A stretch of 64,000 nucleotides of DNA from CAVTUU01 sp045804965 (GTDB lineage: Bacteria > Chloroflexota > Chloroflexia > Thermomicrobiales > UBA6265): contig JBJMMD010000047.1 of the NCBI GenBank assembly GCA_045804965.1, forward strand, positions 248,001 through 312,000, written 5' to 3'. Within the stretch, counting starts at the first letter, position 1. Every line of letters starts with the position of its first letter. The notes under the pieces were generated by a model, which saw nothing but the letters and a program-made list of their open reading frames with translations, did not search any database and had not been told where the DNA came from. A program made the translations under genes and the position numbers. Shown here piece by piece: positions 34,664 to 43,146 of the stretch.

Positions 34664-35869
34664 TCAATTTGCCGGCTCTCTCACCGCGCCGTTCTTAACC
34701 TCTAGGACTGGAATGCCGGCGAGTTCGGAAGATCGGAACAGGGCGGGATCCGCGGCCGTAAGGATGACCTGACCACCGCTCTCTCCAATTGCCCGAATCA
34801 AAAGTGCGCGATGCTCGGGGTCAAGTTCGGACAGGACGTCGTCGAGCAACTGAACAGGTTCTTCTCCTGTTTCTTCGCGCATCAGATCGGCTTCGGCGAG
34901 TTTCAATGCGACGACCGCGAGCCGTTGTTGCCCGCGTGATCCGAACGCGGCTAGGTCGTGTCCTTCGATCTCGAGCCTGAGATCGTCCCGATGAGGTCCA
35001 AGCAACGTTAAGCCCCGCCGCAGTTCGTCGCCCCGCACTCCGGGCAGCAGGTGTTCATACTCCCGGGCAACGACACGCTGAATAGCGTCGAGTTGGTCGT
35101 TGTCATCGCATTGGGCCATCCAGTCGCCCTCGAGGCTTGGCGTATAAATCACTCCGAGCGGTGAATCCTTGGCCAACCACACGAATCGGATCGCCGCCAG
35201 GTTGCTGAGTCGTCGCACCGTCGAACATCGGCGTGCGATGATCTGTGAACCGAGCCGGATCAACTCTTGATCCCAATACGCGAGCTGGCTGCCCGCTGCC
35301 TCAGACCCTGGCGGAACTCCCTCGCGCCCGAGCGAACGCAGGAGGCTGTTCCGCTGCTCGATCATGCGACTGAACCGTGCCAGCGCGCGCAGATACCGCC
35401 GATCGATTTGCGATATCACAAGGTCGAGGTATCGCCGGCGAATAGATGGCGGCCCGGAAACCAGCGCAACGTCCTCGGGCGAAAAGAGAACCGCGTTCAT
35501 CCTTCCCACCGCGTCCATTGCCCGAACTGGCCGACCGTTAAGCTTTATCTGCTTCTTTATCTGCGTTGGGCGATTCGGGTCGGCCTGGATCCCGATCGTC
35601 ATTTCAGTCTGCTCGCCGGCTCGCTCGAACACCGCGTCGATCCGGCCGAACGGCGGCACCCCGAGTTCGACGCCGCTTTGCCAGCGGATGAGGTCGCGTT
35701 CCGTCGATGTCCGCGGCGATCGAGTCATCGCGAGCATGGCAATAGCCTCAAGCACAGTCGATTTGCCGCTGGCGTTGGCGCCATACAGCGCGAGCCCGCG
35801 AGGAGTAAGCTCGAACAATTGGCGTTGATACGAACGAAACTCTTCAAGGAGGAGCGATTTCAGGTGCAT
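34664..35869 (-). CDS. recF: DNA replication and repair protein RecF
   Basis: An SMC-like ATPase of 401 residues that helps load RecA at gaps. The Walker A motif GANASGKSTVLEAI is near residue 30, the signature FGSRGQQRLAVVALKLAEAD near 300, and Walker B VQLLDDVLSELD near 337. It lies 42 bp after dnaN on the same strand, the common dnaN-recF order, but dnaA and gyrB are not adjacent. Confidence 0.94.
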   Translation of the reverse strand: MHLKSLLLEEFRSYQRQLFELTPRGLALYGANASGKSTVLEAIAMLAMTRSPRTSTERDLIRWQSGVELGVPPFGRIDAVFERAGEQTEMTIGIQADPNRPTQIKKQIKLNGRPVRAMDAVGRMNAVLFSPEDVALVSGPPSIRRRYLDLVISQIDRRYLRALARFSRMIEQRNSLLRSLGREGVPPGSEAAGSQLAYWDQELIRLGSQIIARRCSTVRRLSNLAAIRFVWLAKDSPLGVIYTPSLEGDWMAQCDDNDQLDAIQRVVAREYEHLLPGVRGDELRRGLTLLGPHRDDLRLEIEGHDLAAFGSRGQQRLAVVALKLAEADLMREETGEEPVQLLDDVLSELDPEHRALLIRAIGESGGQVILTAADPALFRSSELAGIPVLEVKNGAVREPAN

Positions 35870-35911
35870 GTGGGCTCGACGTCTGTGAGCGCGGGGATGG
35901 CTGGAGCGGAA

Positions 35912-37051
35912 TTATTGAGCGCCAATGACCATCGGCATGATGACGTGCGTGTACTCTTCGTTTCCCGATTGGCGCACGATCCCTGCTTGATTCGCGCCGT
36001 TGAGGCCCAACGTCACCTGTCCCTGACGAATAACGCCAAGCACATCGACGAGGTATCTCGAATTAAATGCAACCTGGAGCTCGGGTCCGCCAATTGTGGC
36101 GTCGACAAAGCTCTGGCTGTTGCCGCGCTCGGCGGCAGTAGCCGATACCTCGATCGTGCCCGGCGCGTCGCTCTCGCCGGGATTGATCGCGATGCGCACG
36201 ACGTCGTTGTTATCACGGGCGAAGTAGCCGGCACGTCGGACCGCATTGAGGAGCGGATCACGACCGACCTCGACCTTGGTGTTGAACTCGCGCGGTACGA
36301 TCTGGCGGTAGTCTGGAAATGTGCCTTCGATCAACCGTGAGAGGAATTCCGTCTCTCCGACTCGCACGAGCAATTGGCTGTGATTTGGAGTAATTGCGAG
36401 TCGGATCGGATCGGTCTGATCGGCGATGATCCGCGCCAGCTCGCGCATCGCTTTAGCCGGGACAATAACGTCCACTTTCTCGGCAACAGGGCTGGACAAC
36501 TTGCCTTCACGCACCGCCAGCCGGAAGCCATCGGCGGCCGCGAGCGTAACCGAATCGCCTTCAAGGCGTAATAACACCCCCGCGAGCACGGGCCGGCTTT
36601 CGTCGCTCGCGGCGGCGAATTCGACTTGGCCGATCATCTCGCGCAGCAGTTGCCCGTCGATCTCAACGCTCAACGCGTCTTCGCCTACGGCGGGAATGAC
36701 CGGAAAGTCTTCAGCGTCGATGCCGTTGATCGCCGCTTTGTCGCGGCCGCTCTGTACCGCCAAGGAGGTACCCGTGGCGTTTGCGGTCATTTGGACCGCG
36801 TCGTTCGGTAACGTGGCGACGAATTCGCCGAGGAGCCGGGCGTCCACGGTAATTTTGCCTTCGTCCTCGATATTGGCTGCAATCCAGGTCGTGATTCCGA
36901 TTTCGAGATTCGTGGCGGCGATTTTGAGCCTGCCATCATGCGTCGTGATCAGGACATTACTGAGCACCGGCAGGGCCGTTTTCGTCGCAACGGCGCGCGA
37001 AACCTGGCCGAGCGCACGTTGAAGATTTTCCTGAAGGCAAGAAACCTTCAC
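35912..37051 (-). CDS. dnaN: DNA polymerase III sliding clamp (beta subunit)
   Basis: The ring-shaped processivity clamp, 379 residues in three clamp-fold domains. The start MKVSCLQENLQRALGQVSRA, the mid motif DGFRLAVREGKL near residue 174 and the C-terminal HVIMPMVI end are typical. An extended -10 (TGCTATAAT) lies about 45 bp upstream. It is divergent from the LexA-box gene to its right. Confidence 0.96.
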   Translation of the reverse strand: MKVSCLQENLQRALGQVSRAVATKTALPVLSNVLITTHDGRLKIAATNLEIGITTWIAANIEDEGKITVDARLLGEFVATLPNDAVQMTANATGTSLAVQSGRDKAAINGIDAEDFPVIPAVGEDALSVEIDGQLLREMIGQVEFAAASDESRPVLAGVLLRLEGDSVTLAAADGFRLAVREGKLSSPVAEKVDVIVPAKAMRELARIIADQTDPIRLAITPNHSQLLVRVGETEFLSRLIEGTFPDYRQIVPREFNTKVEVGRDPLLNAVRRAGYFARDNNDVVRIAINPGESDAPGTIEVSATAAERGNSQSFVDATIGGPELQVAFNSRYLVDVLGVIRQGQVTLGLNGANQAGIVRQSGNEEYTHVIMPMVIGAQ

Positions 37052-37096
37052 CTACGCATCCCTTCCATTTTGTGTTCGTACACTAATTCGGCGCCG

Positions 37097-37105
37097 ATTA
37101 TAGCA
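37097..37105 (-). promoter_or_regulatory. Extended -10 promoter of dnaN
   Basis: The minus strand reads TGCTATAAT (plus 37097-37105), a perfect TGn-extended -10 box about 45 bp upstream of the dnaN ATG. The -35 region is poor. Confidence 0.6.
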
Positions 37106-37238
37106 CACGGCCTTCGGTTCTCCCGCCGCCACTTCGTTGTGCTTTCTCTCGTTGTCGGGAACGCTCTTGGGGCAGTCCTTGTTGATAGCTGCTACCAGCC
37201 AGCACCACGAAGCCACCGACATGGAGACCATTGCCTGC

Positions 37239-37288
37239 TTGACAAGGTCCCCAAATAGGTCTAGAATTCGATTAGAACATAGGTTCTA
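37239..37288 (+). promoter_or_regulatory. Consensus promoter with an overlapping LexA (SOS) box
   Basis: TTGACA (37239-37244), a 17-bp spacer and TAGAAT (37262-37267) form a near-perfect promoter. Immediately downstream, TAGAAC-ATAG-GTTCTA (37273-37288) contains GAAC-N4-GTTC, the Gram-positive LexA/DinR box. It covers the predicted start point, as expected for repression until DNA damage. Confidence 0.78.
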
Positions 37289-37305
37289 GTACGTGAGGGA
37301 AAAAG

Positions 37306-37932
37306 ATGAGTCAGCAGACCCCGTTCGATCCCAGTAAGTACCTAACGAAGGTCGGGAGTTCCGACTATCTGGAAGTGAAATGGCGATTGGTCTGGCTACG
37401 AGAAGTCAGCCCGGATGCCTCGATTGACACTGAACTCGTCTCGCATGATGGGCAAATGGCCGTGTTCCGCGCCCGTGTCGCACTCCCTGGCGGTGGTTCC
37501 GCTACCGGTTGGGGTAGCGAGGCGGTGGACGATTTCCGCGACTACTTGGAAAAGGCCGAGACGAAGGCGCTCGGGCGAGCGCTGGCCGCATTGGGTTTCG
37601 GGACGCAGTTCTGCCCCGACTTCGAGTTCGGCGCAGCCGCAGGCAAGATCGTAGACGCACCGATTGACTTCGCCTCCACTCGAGGACGGCGAGCGACCGA
37701 AGCCAGCGCCGGAAACGCGCGCCGAGTCGCCCAGGTCGGCCAAGCGGCGACACCGCGCCAACTCAAGTTCATGGAGGCCGTCGCCCGCGAGGCAGGATTG
37801 ACTGAAGAGCAACTCAAGGAAGAAGTTCAGCTCACTTACGGTGTGGCTGCACACGGGCTTTCTCGCCGCGATGCATCTGCCTTTATTGAGAAATTGCAAA
37901 ATCGCCGTGCATCGCTCGATTTGGCGTCATAG
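37306..37932 (+). CDS. Rad52/DdrA-like single-strand annealing protein candidate, SOS-controlled
   Basis: A 208-residue protein. The first 110 residues hold YLEVKWRLVWLREVSPDASI and FRDYLEKAETKALGRALAAL, followed by FGTQF. The latter helix (EKAET-x-A-x-GRALA-x-LG-x-G) is a hallmark of Rad52/DdrA-like and phage annealing proteins. A linker rich in Arg/Ala/Gly follows, then a C-terminal helical segment (ATPRQLKFMEAVAREAGLTE) of a type that in such proteins may bind partners. GAGGGAAAA precedes the ATG. The LexA box in its promoter supports a DNA-repair role. Family placement is by recalled motif. Confidence 0.72.
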   Translation: MSQQTPFDPSKYLTKVGSSDYLEVKWRLVWLREVSPDASIDTELVSHDGQMAVFRARVALPGGGSATGWGSEAVDDFRDYLEKAETKALGRALAALGFGTQFCPDFEFGAAAGKIVDAPIDFASTRGRRATEASAGNARRVAQVGQAATPRQLKFMEAVAREAGLTEEQLKEEVQLTYGVAAHGLSRRDASAFIEKLQNRRASLDLAS

Positions 37933-37965
37933 GAACCAAATCATACCAATGGTCTAGGCAAATCT

Positions 37966-37988
37966 GCGTATTTTTATTTATAATACGC
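37966..37988 (+). promoter_or_regulatory. TATAAT -10 inside a 7-bp inverted repeat
   Basis: GCGTATT (37966-37972) and AATACGC (37982-37988) form a perfect inverted repeat whose right arm overlaps a perfect TATAAT (37979-37984). The arrangement suggests either an operator on the promoter of the small gene at 38026 or a weak terminator of the upstream gene. Confidence 0.5.
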
Positions 37989-38025
37989 GGTAACGACGTG
38001 AACTAGGAACGGGAGGTCGGCGCAC

Positions 38026-38241
38026 ATGTCACAGCATTCTCGCTCCCACGTGGACGGTGGATCGCTCGCGAATCAGACTGGTGATCTGCAGCACGAGCTT
38101 TCTCGCCGTCTGGAAACTGGATTTGACTATATCGACCGCATGGTCGGAGCTGGTGAAGACGTGACGAAGCTCGAGGATTTTTGGATTCAGCTGCTCCGTC
38201 AATACGAAGCGGTCTGCGAGGGTCTCGCCGAAGCGGCATAA
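38026..38241 (+). CDS. Small acidic protein of unknown function
   Basis: A 71-residue protein (start MSQHSRSHVDGG) that I do not recognise. It has GGGAGG nine bases upstream, a TATAAT box 42 bp upstream and a strong hairpin 36 bp after its stop, so it looks like a complete, independent transcription unit. The central part (LQHELSRRLETGFDYIDRMV) is amphipathic helical and the whole is acidic. No membrane segment or cysteines. Confidence 0.65.
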   Translation: MSQHSRSHVDGGSLANQTGDLQHELSRRLETGFDYIDRMVGAGEDVTKLEDFWIQLLRQYEAVCEGLAEAA

Positions 38242-38277
38242 ATCTCACCACCGATCTCTGAATTCACGATGACGAAG

Positions 38278-38304
38278 TCGGCGCCCCAAAATTCGGGGCG
38301 CCGA
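38278..38304 (+). terminator. Strong hairpin after the small acidic protein gene
   Basis: TCGGCGCCCC (38278-38287) pairs perfectly with GGGGCGCCGA (38295-38304) around a seven-base loop, followed by TCTCATGTTTTC. Probably a terminator for the 38026 gene and perhaps also for the converging cyclophilin operon. Confidence 0.65.
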
Positions 38305-38406
38305 TCTCATGTTTTCATGGTTTAGAGTAGTCGGGCAAATCTAGAGCCAGACAGGAGAAAACTCTATCCGCCGCGCACGTGGCTGCGGTCTCTTAGGTGG
38401 CAAGTT

Positions 38407-39129
38407 CTAGGATTCGTGAACCGTCACTTTGTTCAACGTCACCGGATTGATTGGTTTCGAATTTTCATTGCTGCTGTTGTTCGTGACGGGCGAGTTCTCC
38501 AGCTTGTCGACTACGTCCATTCCACTCGTCACTTGCCCGAATATTGTGTAGTTCTTTGGCAGTTGCCCTCCCAGATCTGCGGTAACGATGAAGAATTGGC
38601 TACCATTGGTGTTCTTCCCAGCGTTCGCCATGGCCAGCACGCCCTTCGTGTAATCCTTGGCGATCGGTTCATCGTCAAATCGGTAACCTGGACCGCCAGT
38701 GCCCGTACCGGTCGGATCGCCGCCCTGGATGACGAACCCCTTGATGATCCGATGGAACGGCGTGTTGTCGTAGTAACCCGCCTTGGCCAAGCAGATAAAA
38801 TTGTTGACTGTCTTCGGCGCATCGCCTGGATAAAACTCAGCTTGAATAGTGCCAGCGCTTGTTTCCAAAGTGGCCGTATACGTCTTGGCCGGATCAATCG
38901 CCATCGCCGGCGGCTCTTTCCATTGCAGGTGATTCGCCACGTTTGAGTCTCCTCCCACTGATCGATCACGTTGGGCTGCTTTCCAACAGCCACTCGTTAT
39001 GTCGGCATCCGACGCTGCCTGTTCGGTGACTTTTTCGGAATTGCTCGTCGAAGAGTTGGATCCCCCACATCCCGCAAACCCGACTAAAGTGACAAGGACG
39101 AACACGACGAACGATGTACGGCTACGCAT
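38407..39129 (-). CDS. Cyclophilin-type peptidyl-prolyl isomerase, predicted lipoprotein
   Basis: A 240-residue secreted isomerase. The N-terminus (MRSRTSFVVFVLVTLVGFAG) ends in a lipobox FAGC, so it should be lipid-anchored outside the membrane. The catalytic domain from about residue 85 has FHRIIKGFVIQGGDPTGTG, FDDEP, GVLAMANAGKNTNGSQFFI and YTIFGQVTSGMDVVDKL, all active-site strands of cyclophilins. It probably assists folding of exported proteins. The start overlaps the stop of the HD gene by eight bases. Confidence 0.9.
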   Translation of the reverse strand: MRSRTSFVVFVLVTLVGFAGCGGSNSSTSNSEKVTEQAASDADITSGCWKAAQRDRSVGGDSNVANHLQWKEPPAMAIDPAKTYTATLETSAGTIQAEFYPGDAPKTVNNFICLAKAGYYDNTPFHRIIKGFVIQGGDPTGTGTGGPGYRFDDEPIAKDYTKGVLAMANAGKNTNGSQFFIVTADLGGQLPKNYTIFGQVTSGMDVVDKLENSPVTNNSSNENSKPINPVTLNKVTVHES

Positions 39130-39712
39130 CAGTGACGCCAGCGAGGCCAAGTTCGTCGGCGTTCGCTGCCATCGCCTCGATCACGAACTCTACATGTTCG
39201 TCGAAGTCGACGCCGAGCTCTTCAGTAGTGCTGAGCATCGCTTCACGATCGACAGCTCGCGCGAAGGCTTTGTCTTTCATCTTCTTGCGCACAGCCTGTG
39301 GCGTGACATCGCGGACAGCTTTGCTCGGTCGCACGAAAGCGACGGCAGCGATAAACCCAGTCAATTCATCGACCGCGGCCAACGTTTTCTCAAGCTCTGA
39401 TTCACGCGCAACGTCGAGGTGATCCGCATGGCTGAGAATTGCGCGAATCACCCAATCCGGGTAACCGCGCTCTTGAAGGATCGCGACTCCTGCTTGCGGG
39501 TGTTCGTCCAGAGTAGGATGAATCTCATAGTCGAAATCATGCAGAAGACCCACTAAGCCCCATTCATCCTCGGATTCTCTGTTCTTACGCGCATATGCCC
39601 GCATTGCCGTTTCCACAGAAAGACAATGGCGGCGCAGACTCTCGCTCTGAATGAACTCCGTGATGACATCCCATGCCGCGTCCCGCGAAAAAACGGCCGT
39701 ATTTTCAGTCAT
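39122..39712 (-). CDS. HD-domain phosphohydrolase
   Basis: A 196-residue metal-dependent phosphohydrolase. The HD superfamily ligands are seen in LRRHCLSVETAMRAYA near residue 27, LLHDFDYEIHP near 57 and ILSHADHLDVA near 91. Such stand-alone proteins act on nucleotides or related phosphates; the substrate is unknown. It lies in the ruvB-queA-cyclophilin operon. Confidence 0.85.
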   Translation of the reverse strand: MTENTAVFSRDAAWDVITEFIQSESLRRHCLSVETAMRAYARKNRESEDEWGLVGLLHDFDYEIHPTLDEHPQAGVAILQERGYPDWVIRAILSHADHLDVARESELEKTLAAVDELTGFIAAVAFVRPSKAVRDVTPQAVRKKMKDKAFARAVDREAMLSTTEELGVDFDEHVEFVIEAMAANADELGLAGVTDA

Positions 39713-39755
39713 AGAAACGTGTCCTTCGCGGTGCTATCCAAACCTAGTCGTTCAG

Positions 39756-40820
39756 TTACACGATCAGCATCGCGTCGCCGAACGAGTAAAACCGATAGCG
39801 CTCCGCAATTGCCGCCTGATACGCGCTCAAAATGAGTTCACGACCGGCGAGCGCACTGATCATCATTAGCAAGGTCGATCGGGGAAGGTGGAAATTCGTC
39901 AACAACGCGTCTACCACTCGCCAAGTGTAGCCCGGCGTGATGAAAATGTCGGTTGGTCCCTCCAAGCCAGTGTTGAACGATTCTTTGCTGGCGTCGCCCA
40001 GCGTTTCAAGCGTTCGGGCCGCCGTCGTCCCGACCGCGATCACGCGCTGCCCATCGTCCTTCGCTTGTCGAATCTGGGCGGCGGTTTCGCGCGAGACCGA
40101 GCACCATTCTGAGTGGATCTTGTGATCTTCCACCCGTTCGACCGAGACGGGTCGGAAGGTATCGAGCCCAATGTGAAGTGTCACCTCTGCCCATTTGATT
40201 CCTTGTCCTTGGAGTTCCTCGATTAATTCTTTGGTCAGATGGAGGCCGGCGGTCGGCGCGGCGGCAGATCCCGGAGCGGTTGCATAGACTGTTTGATATC
40301 GCTCAGGATCTTCGAGACGGTGGCGAATATATGGGGGCAAGGGAACAGCTCCGAAGTCCGCCAGGTGTTCCATGGTCTCCATTGAGATGCGTACCGTGAC
40401 CTCGCCTTCTTCCCCGCGCCTAATGACTTCGATTTCGGCTGGGGGCCGTGAATTTCTGGGGCGAGGTTCAATAATCAGCAATGATCCAGATTTGAGCTTC
40501 TTCGCCGGTCTTGCCAGAGCGGTCCAATCTCCATCCGGATTCGGGTGGAGCAAGAGCAGCTCGATGCGCCCGCCGGAATCACGTTTGACCGCCTCCAACC
40601 GGGCAGCGAGCACGCGGCTGTTGTTGGCAACAAGTAAGTCACCAGGTCGCAACCAACGACCGATGTTCCTGAGCGCATCGTGGCTGATCGAATTTCGCTC
40701 GCGGTCGACGACGAGCAAGCGCGAACCGGATCGGTCGGGAAGCGGCTCCTGCGCGATCAAGCCGGGCGGCAACTCGTAGTCAAAATCGGCAACGAGAAGA
40801 TCGGTATTCTGCGTCTTCAC
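39756..40820 (-). CDS. queA: S-adenosylmethionine:tRNA ribosyltransferase-isomerase
   Basis: Transfers the ribosyl part of SAM to preQ1 at tRNA position 34, forming epoxyqueuosine. The protein is 354 residues with the N-terminal FDYELPPGLIAQEPLPDRSGSRLL-type start (key motif PPGLIAQEP), TAPGSAAAPTAGLHLT near residue 188 and TNFHLPRSTLLMMISALAG near 313. Its ATG overlaps the ruvB stop (ATGA). Confidence 0.95.
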   Translation of the reverse strand: MKTQNTDLLVADFDYELPPGLIAQEPLPDRSGSRLLVVDRERNSISHDALRNIGRWLRPGDLLVANNSRVLAARLEAVKRDSGGRIELLLLHPNPDGDWTALARPAKKLKSGSLLIIEPRPRNSRPPAEIEVIRRGEEGEVTVRISMETMEHLADFGAVPLPPYIRHRLEDPERYQTVYATAPGSAAAPTAGLHLTKELIEELQGQGIKWAEVTLHIGLDTFRPVSVERVEDHKIHSEWCSVSRETAAQIRQAKDDGQRVIAVGTTAARTLETLGDASKESFNTGLEGPTDIFITPGYTWRVVDALLTNFHLPRSTLLMMISALAGRELILSAYQAAIAERYRFYSFGDAMLIV

Positions 40821-41902
40821 TCGTCCTCAAAGAAGGTCTGTTGAATCGTATCGATCGTGGCGGGTGGTGCGGCTCGCATATGCTCGTATGCCCGCCGTGT
40901 CGCGACTCGCCCTCGTGGCGTTCTCTGCAGGAATCCAAGTTGAATCAAATACGGCTCGTATACGTCCATAATCGTATCGGTTTCTTCACTCGTCGCCGCG
41001 GCAAGCGTTTCCACGCCAACTGGCCCACCATCGAATTTCTCAATAATTGCACGCAAAATCCGACGGTCGATATCGTCGAGACCGAGGTCGTCAACGTCGA
41101 GCAGTGCCAGCGCCTCGATCGCGACCTCTTCTGAAATCTCGCCCTGTGCGTTCACCTGCGCGTAATCTCGCACTCGTTTGAGCAACCGGTTGGCGACTCG
41201 CGGCGTACCCCGCGACCGCAACGCGATCGCCCGCGCGCCGACGTCGTCAAGTGGGACCTGAAGTATAACCGCCGACCTCCGAAGGATCTCCTCCATTGCG
41301 TCCAGTTCATAAAAGTCAAGGCGAAGCACCGCACCGAAGCGGTCGCGGAGCGGTCCAGACAACATTGCCAATCTCGTGGTCGCCCCGACGAGAGTGAAAC
41401 GCGGGAGGTTGATGCGCATGGTCCGCGCGGCAGGACCCTTGCCGATCACGATATCGACCGCGAAATCTTCCATCGCGGGGTAAAGCACTTCCTCGACAAC
41501 GCGATTTAGGCGATGAATTTCGTCGATAAAGAGCACGTCACCGGCTTTGAGATTCGTCAGGATGGAAACGAGATCGCCGGCTCGCTCAATCGCTGGACCC
41601 GAGGTCACGCGCAAATTGACGTTCATCTCGGCCGCGACGATCGCCGCCAACGTCGTCTTGCCGAGACCTGGGGGGCCATATAGCAAAAGGTGATCGAGCG
41701 ACTCTCCCCGCTTCTTGGCGGCTTCAATGAAGATCGAGAGCGTCGCTTTGACTCGGTCCTGGCCGATATATTCGGAGAGTCGCTTCGGGCGGAGACTTCC
41801 TTCAATCTTCGCGTCTTCAATGCGGACGCGAGCAGTCGTCACGCGGCCAGCGTCGCGCACTTCGGAAGAAGCCTGGATTCTGTTCTGGGCACCATCATCC
41901 AT
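40817..41902 (-). CDS. ruvB: Holliday junction branch-migration helicase RuvB
   Basis: A hexameric AAA+ motor of 361 residues. Walker A GPPGLGKTTLAAIV near residue 76, Walker B VLFIDEIHRLNRVVEE near 125, sensor GATTRLAMLSGPLRDRF near 173 and the C-terminal winged helix (GPVGVETLAAATSEETDT) are clear. RLSEYIGQDRVK near 40 is the usual N-terminal motif. ruvA and ruvC are not in this window. Cotranscribed with queA. Confidence 0.96.
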   Translation of the reverse strand: MDDGAQNRIQASSEVRDAGRVTTARVRIEDAKIEGSLRPKRLSEYIGQDRVKATLSIFIEAAKKRGESLDHLLLYGPPGLGKTTLAAIVAAEMNVNLRVTSGPAIERAGDLVSILTNLKAGDVLFIDEIHRLNRVVEEVLYPAMEDFAVDIVIGKGPAARTMRINLPRFTLVGATTRLAMLSGPLRDRFGAVLRLDFYELDAMEEILRRSAVILQVPLDDVGARAIALRSRGTPRVANRLLKRVRDYAQVNAQGEISEEVAIEALALLDVDDLGLDDIDRRILRAIIEKFDGGPVGVETLAAATSEETDTIMDVYEPYLIQLGFLQRTPRGRVATRRAYEHMRAAPPATIDTIQQTFFEDE

Positions 41903-41939
41903 CGCTGGAAGTATACCAGGGGGTCAGAACAGACGTTCG

Positions 41940-42119
41940 CTATCTTACATCGTCAATCAACATATTGGGAATTCCATTTTCAACTTTGAATTGCCGTCCA
42001 CACTCAGTGCAGACCAAGTAACTCTCGACTAATTCGACCTTGGCCTTGTCGACCGGGCACACGAGTTTACTCAAGAGATCTTCGCTGATGACTTGCTTCG
42101 TTGTCGCGCTGTCGGTCAT
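41940..42119 (-). CDS. Trm112/YcaR-like small zinc-ribbon protein
   Basis: A 59-residue protein read directly from the minus strand. It starts MTDSATTKQVISEDLLSKLV, then CPVDKAKVEL, VCTECGRQFKVENGIPNMLI and ends DDVR before TAG. CPxD...CxxC and the GIPNML(I/V)D tail match the Trm112/YcaR (UPF0434) family, whose eukaryotic and some bacterial members activate methyltransferases. Only three of the four usual cysteines are present. The ATG overlaps the stop of the upstream TPR gene (ATGA), and ruvB starts 37 bp downstream, so it is part of the operon. Confidence 0.86.
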   Translation of the reverse strand: MTDSATTKQVISEDLLSKLVCPVDKAKVELVESYLVCTECGRQFKVENGIPNMLIDDVR

Positions 42120-42793
42120 TGTGTTGCAACTCCTCCTGGTGTCGCCGGACTAGCGACTGGCGACGGTGTACCGCCTGTGAGAGACGACAATTTCTGCTTC
42201 GCGAGCGCTGCCACATAGCTGTCGGGCCCAACCTGTATCGTCTTGTTATACTCGGTGATCGCGTCCTGAATTCGCGGCGGGCTCCACAACCGATAGAGTT
42301 CGGCTAGACCGTAATGAGCCTGAGGATTGCTTGGTTGGATCTCGAAGACTCTCTTGTACTGGAGCTCCGCATCTGACCGTTTGCCGCCACCGGCCAAGGC
42401 GTCGGCGAAGGCGAGTCTGGTGACCGCATCATTGGGATTGATTGCAAGCGCCTTCTCATACCACGTGATTGCCTCGGCCAGACTACCCGTTTGCGCTAGA
42501 TAGTTCGCCAATGCCAAGAGCACCTGCGGGTCGTCGGGATTCGCCTGCGCTGCGTCACGAAACTCCCGTCCGGCCTGATCATCGTCGGACGTCACCGTCT
42601 CGACGTCGTCTCCGTTGTTATTGATGAATTGGTCGACAACCACAGTTCCGAGCGTACCGAAAAGAAGGGTAAGAACCGCAAGAAGCGCGACAATGGCGAA
42701 GATCTTCTCCGGTTTACGCAAGCGACAGAATTGGCGTCGATAGCCTGAACGACGATTGGATGGCGCTCGCTTCACCGAACGGGATTTCGCCAT
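42116..42793 (-). CDS. Membrane-anchored TPR-repeat protein
   Basis: A 225-residue protein with a basic cytoplasmic N-terminus, one transmembrane helix (IFAIVALLAVLTLLFGTLG, residues 31-49) and three or so tetratricopeptide repeats outside (ANYLAQTGSLAEAITWYEKA, LAFADALAGGGKRSDAELQY, AHYGLAELYRLWSPPRIQDA). The tail is Pro/Thr/Ala-rich. TPRs mediate protein interactions; the partner is unknown. First gene of the operon running to the cyclophilin. Confidence 0.85.
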   Translation of the reverse strand: MAKSRSVKRAPSNRRSGYRRQFCRLRKPEKIFAIVALLAVLTLLFGTLGTVVVDQFINNNGDDVETVTSDDDQAGREFRDAAQANPDDPQVLLALANYLAQTGSLAEAITWYEKALAINPNDAVTRLAFADALAGGGKRSDAELQYKRVFEIQPSNPQAHYGLAELYRLWSPPRIQDAITEYNKTIQVGPDSYVAALAKQKLSSLTGGTPSPVASPATPGGVATQ

Positions 42794-42988
42794 TGACTCG
42801 AACGCTCCTTAGCACAAACGTTCAGCAAGATTAAATTGCGCTCGTTCGCAAGCCTGATCGCTCGACACAATGCGCCGAGACGTCACTTCGTGCCGAGCAA
42901 CCACGAGGCGCAAGATACCACAGTCGATTTAGAGGACCAGAACGTGGTCTCAATCGCCTTCCGCGGACTCGGATCGAGCTCAGATTTC

Positions 42989-43017
42989 TTGTCCGGACTT
43001 ATGCCTCATGATAGAAT
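42989..43017 (+). promoter_or_regulatory. Promoter of the tRNA-Thr/tRNA-Leu/rnpB/tRNA-His unit
   Basis: TTGTCC (42989-42994), 17-bp spacer, TAGAAT (43012-43017). The predicted start is near 43024, 27 bp before tRNA-Thr. No other good promoter is evident before rnpB. Confidence 0.65.
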
Positions 43018-43050
43018 TTATGATGGTTCGCGCGATGACGCGGGTCGAAT

Positions 43051-43123
43051 GCCGACCTAGCTCAGTTGGTAGAGCAGCTGTTTCGTAAACAGCAGGTCTG
43101 GGGTTCGAGTCCCCAGGTCGGCT
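43051..43123 (+). tRNA. tRNA-Thr (anticodon CGT)
   Basis: Acceptor GCCGACC/GGTCGGC with discriminator T, anticodon stem GCTGT/ACAGC and loop TTCGTAA. 73 nt; CCA not encoded. Confidence 0.96.
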
Positions 43124-43146
43124 CTGATCTGCGGTCGCTGCGACGG

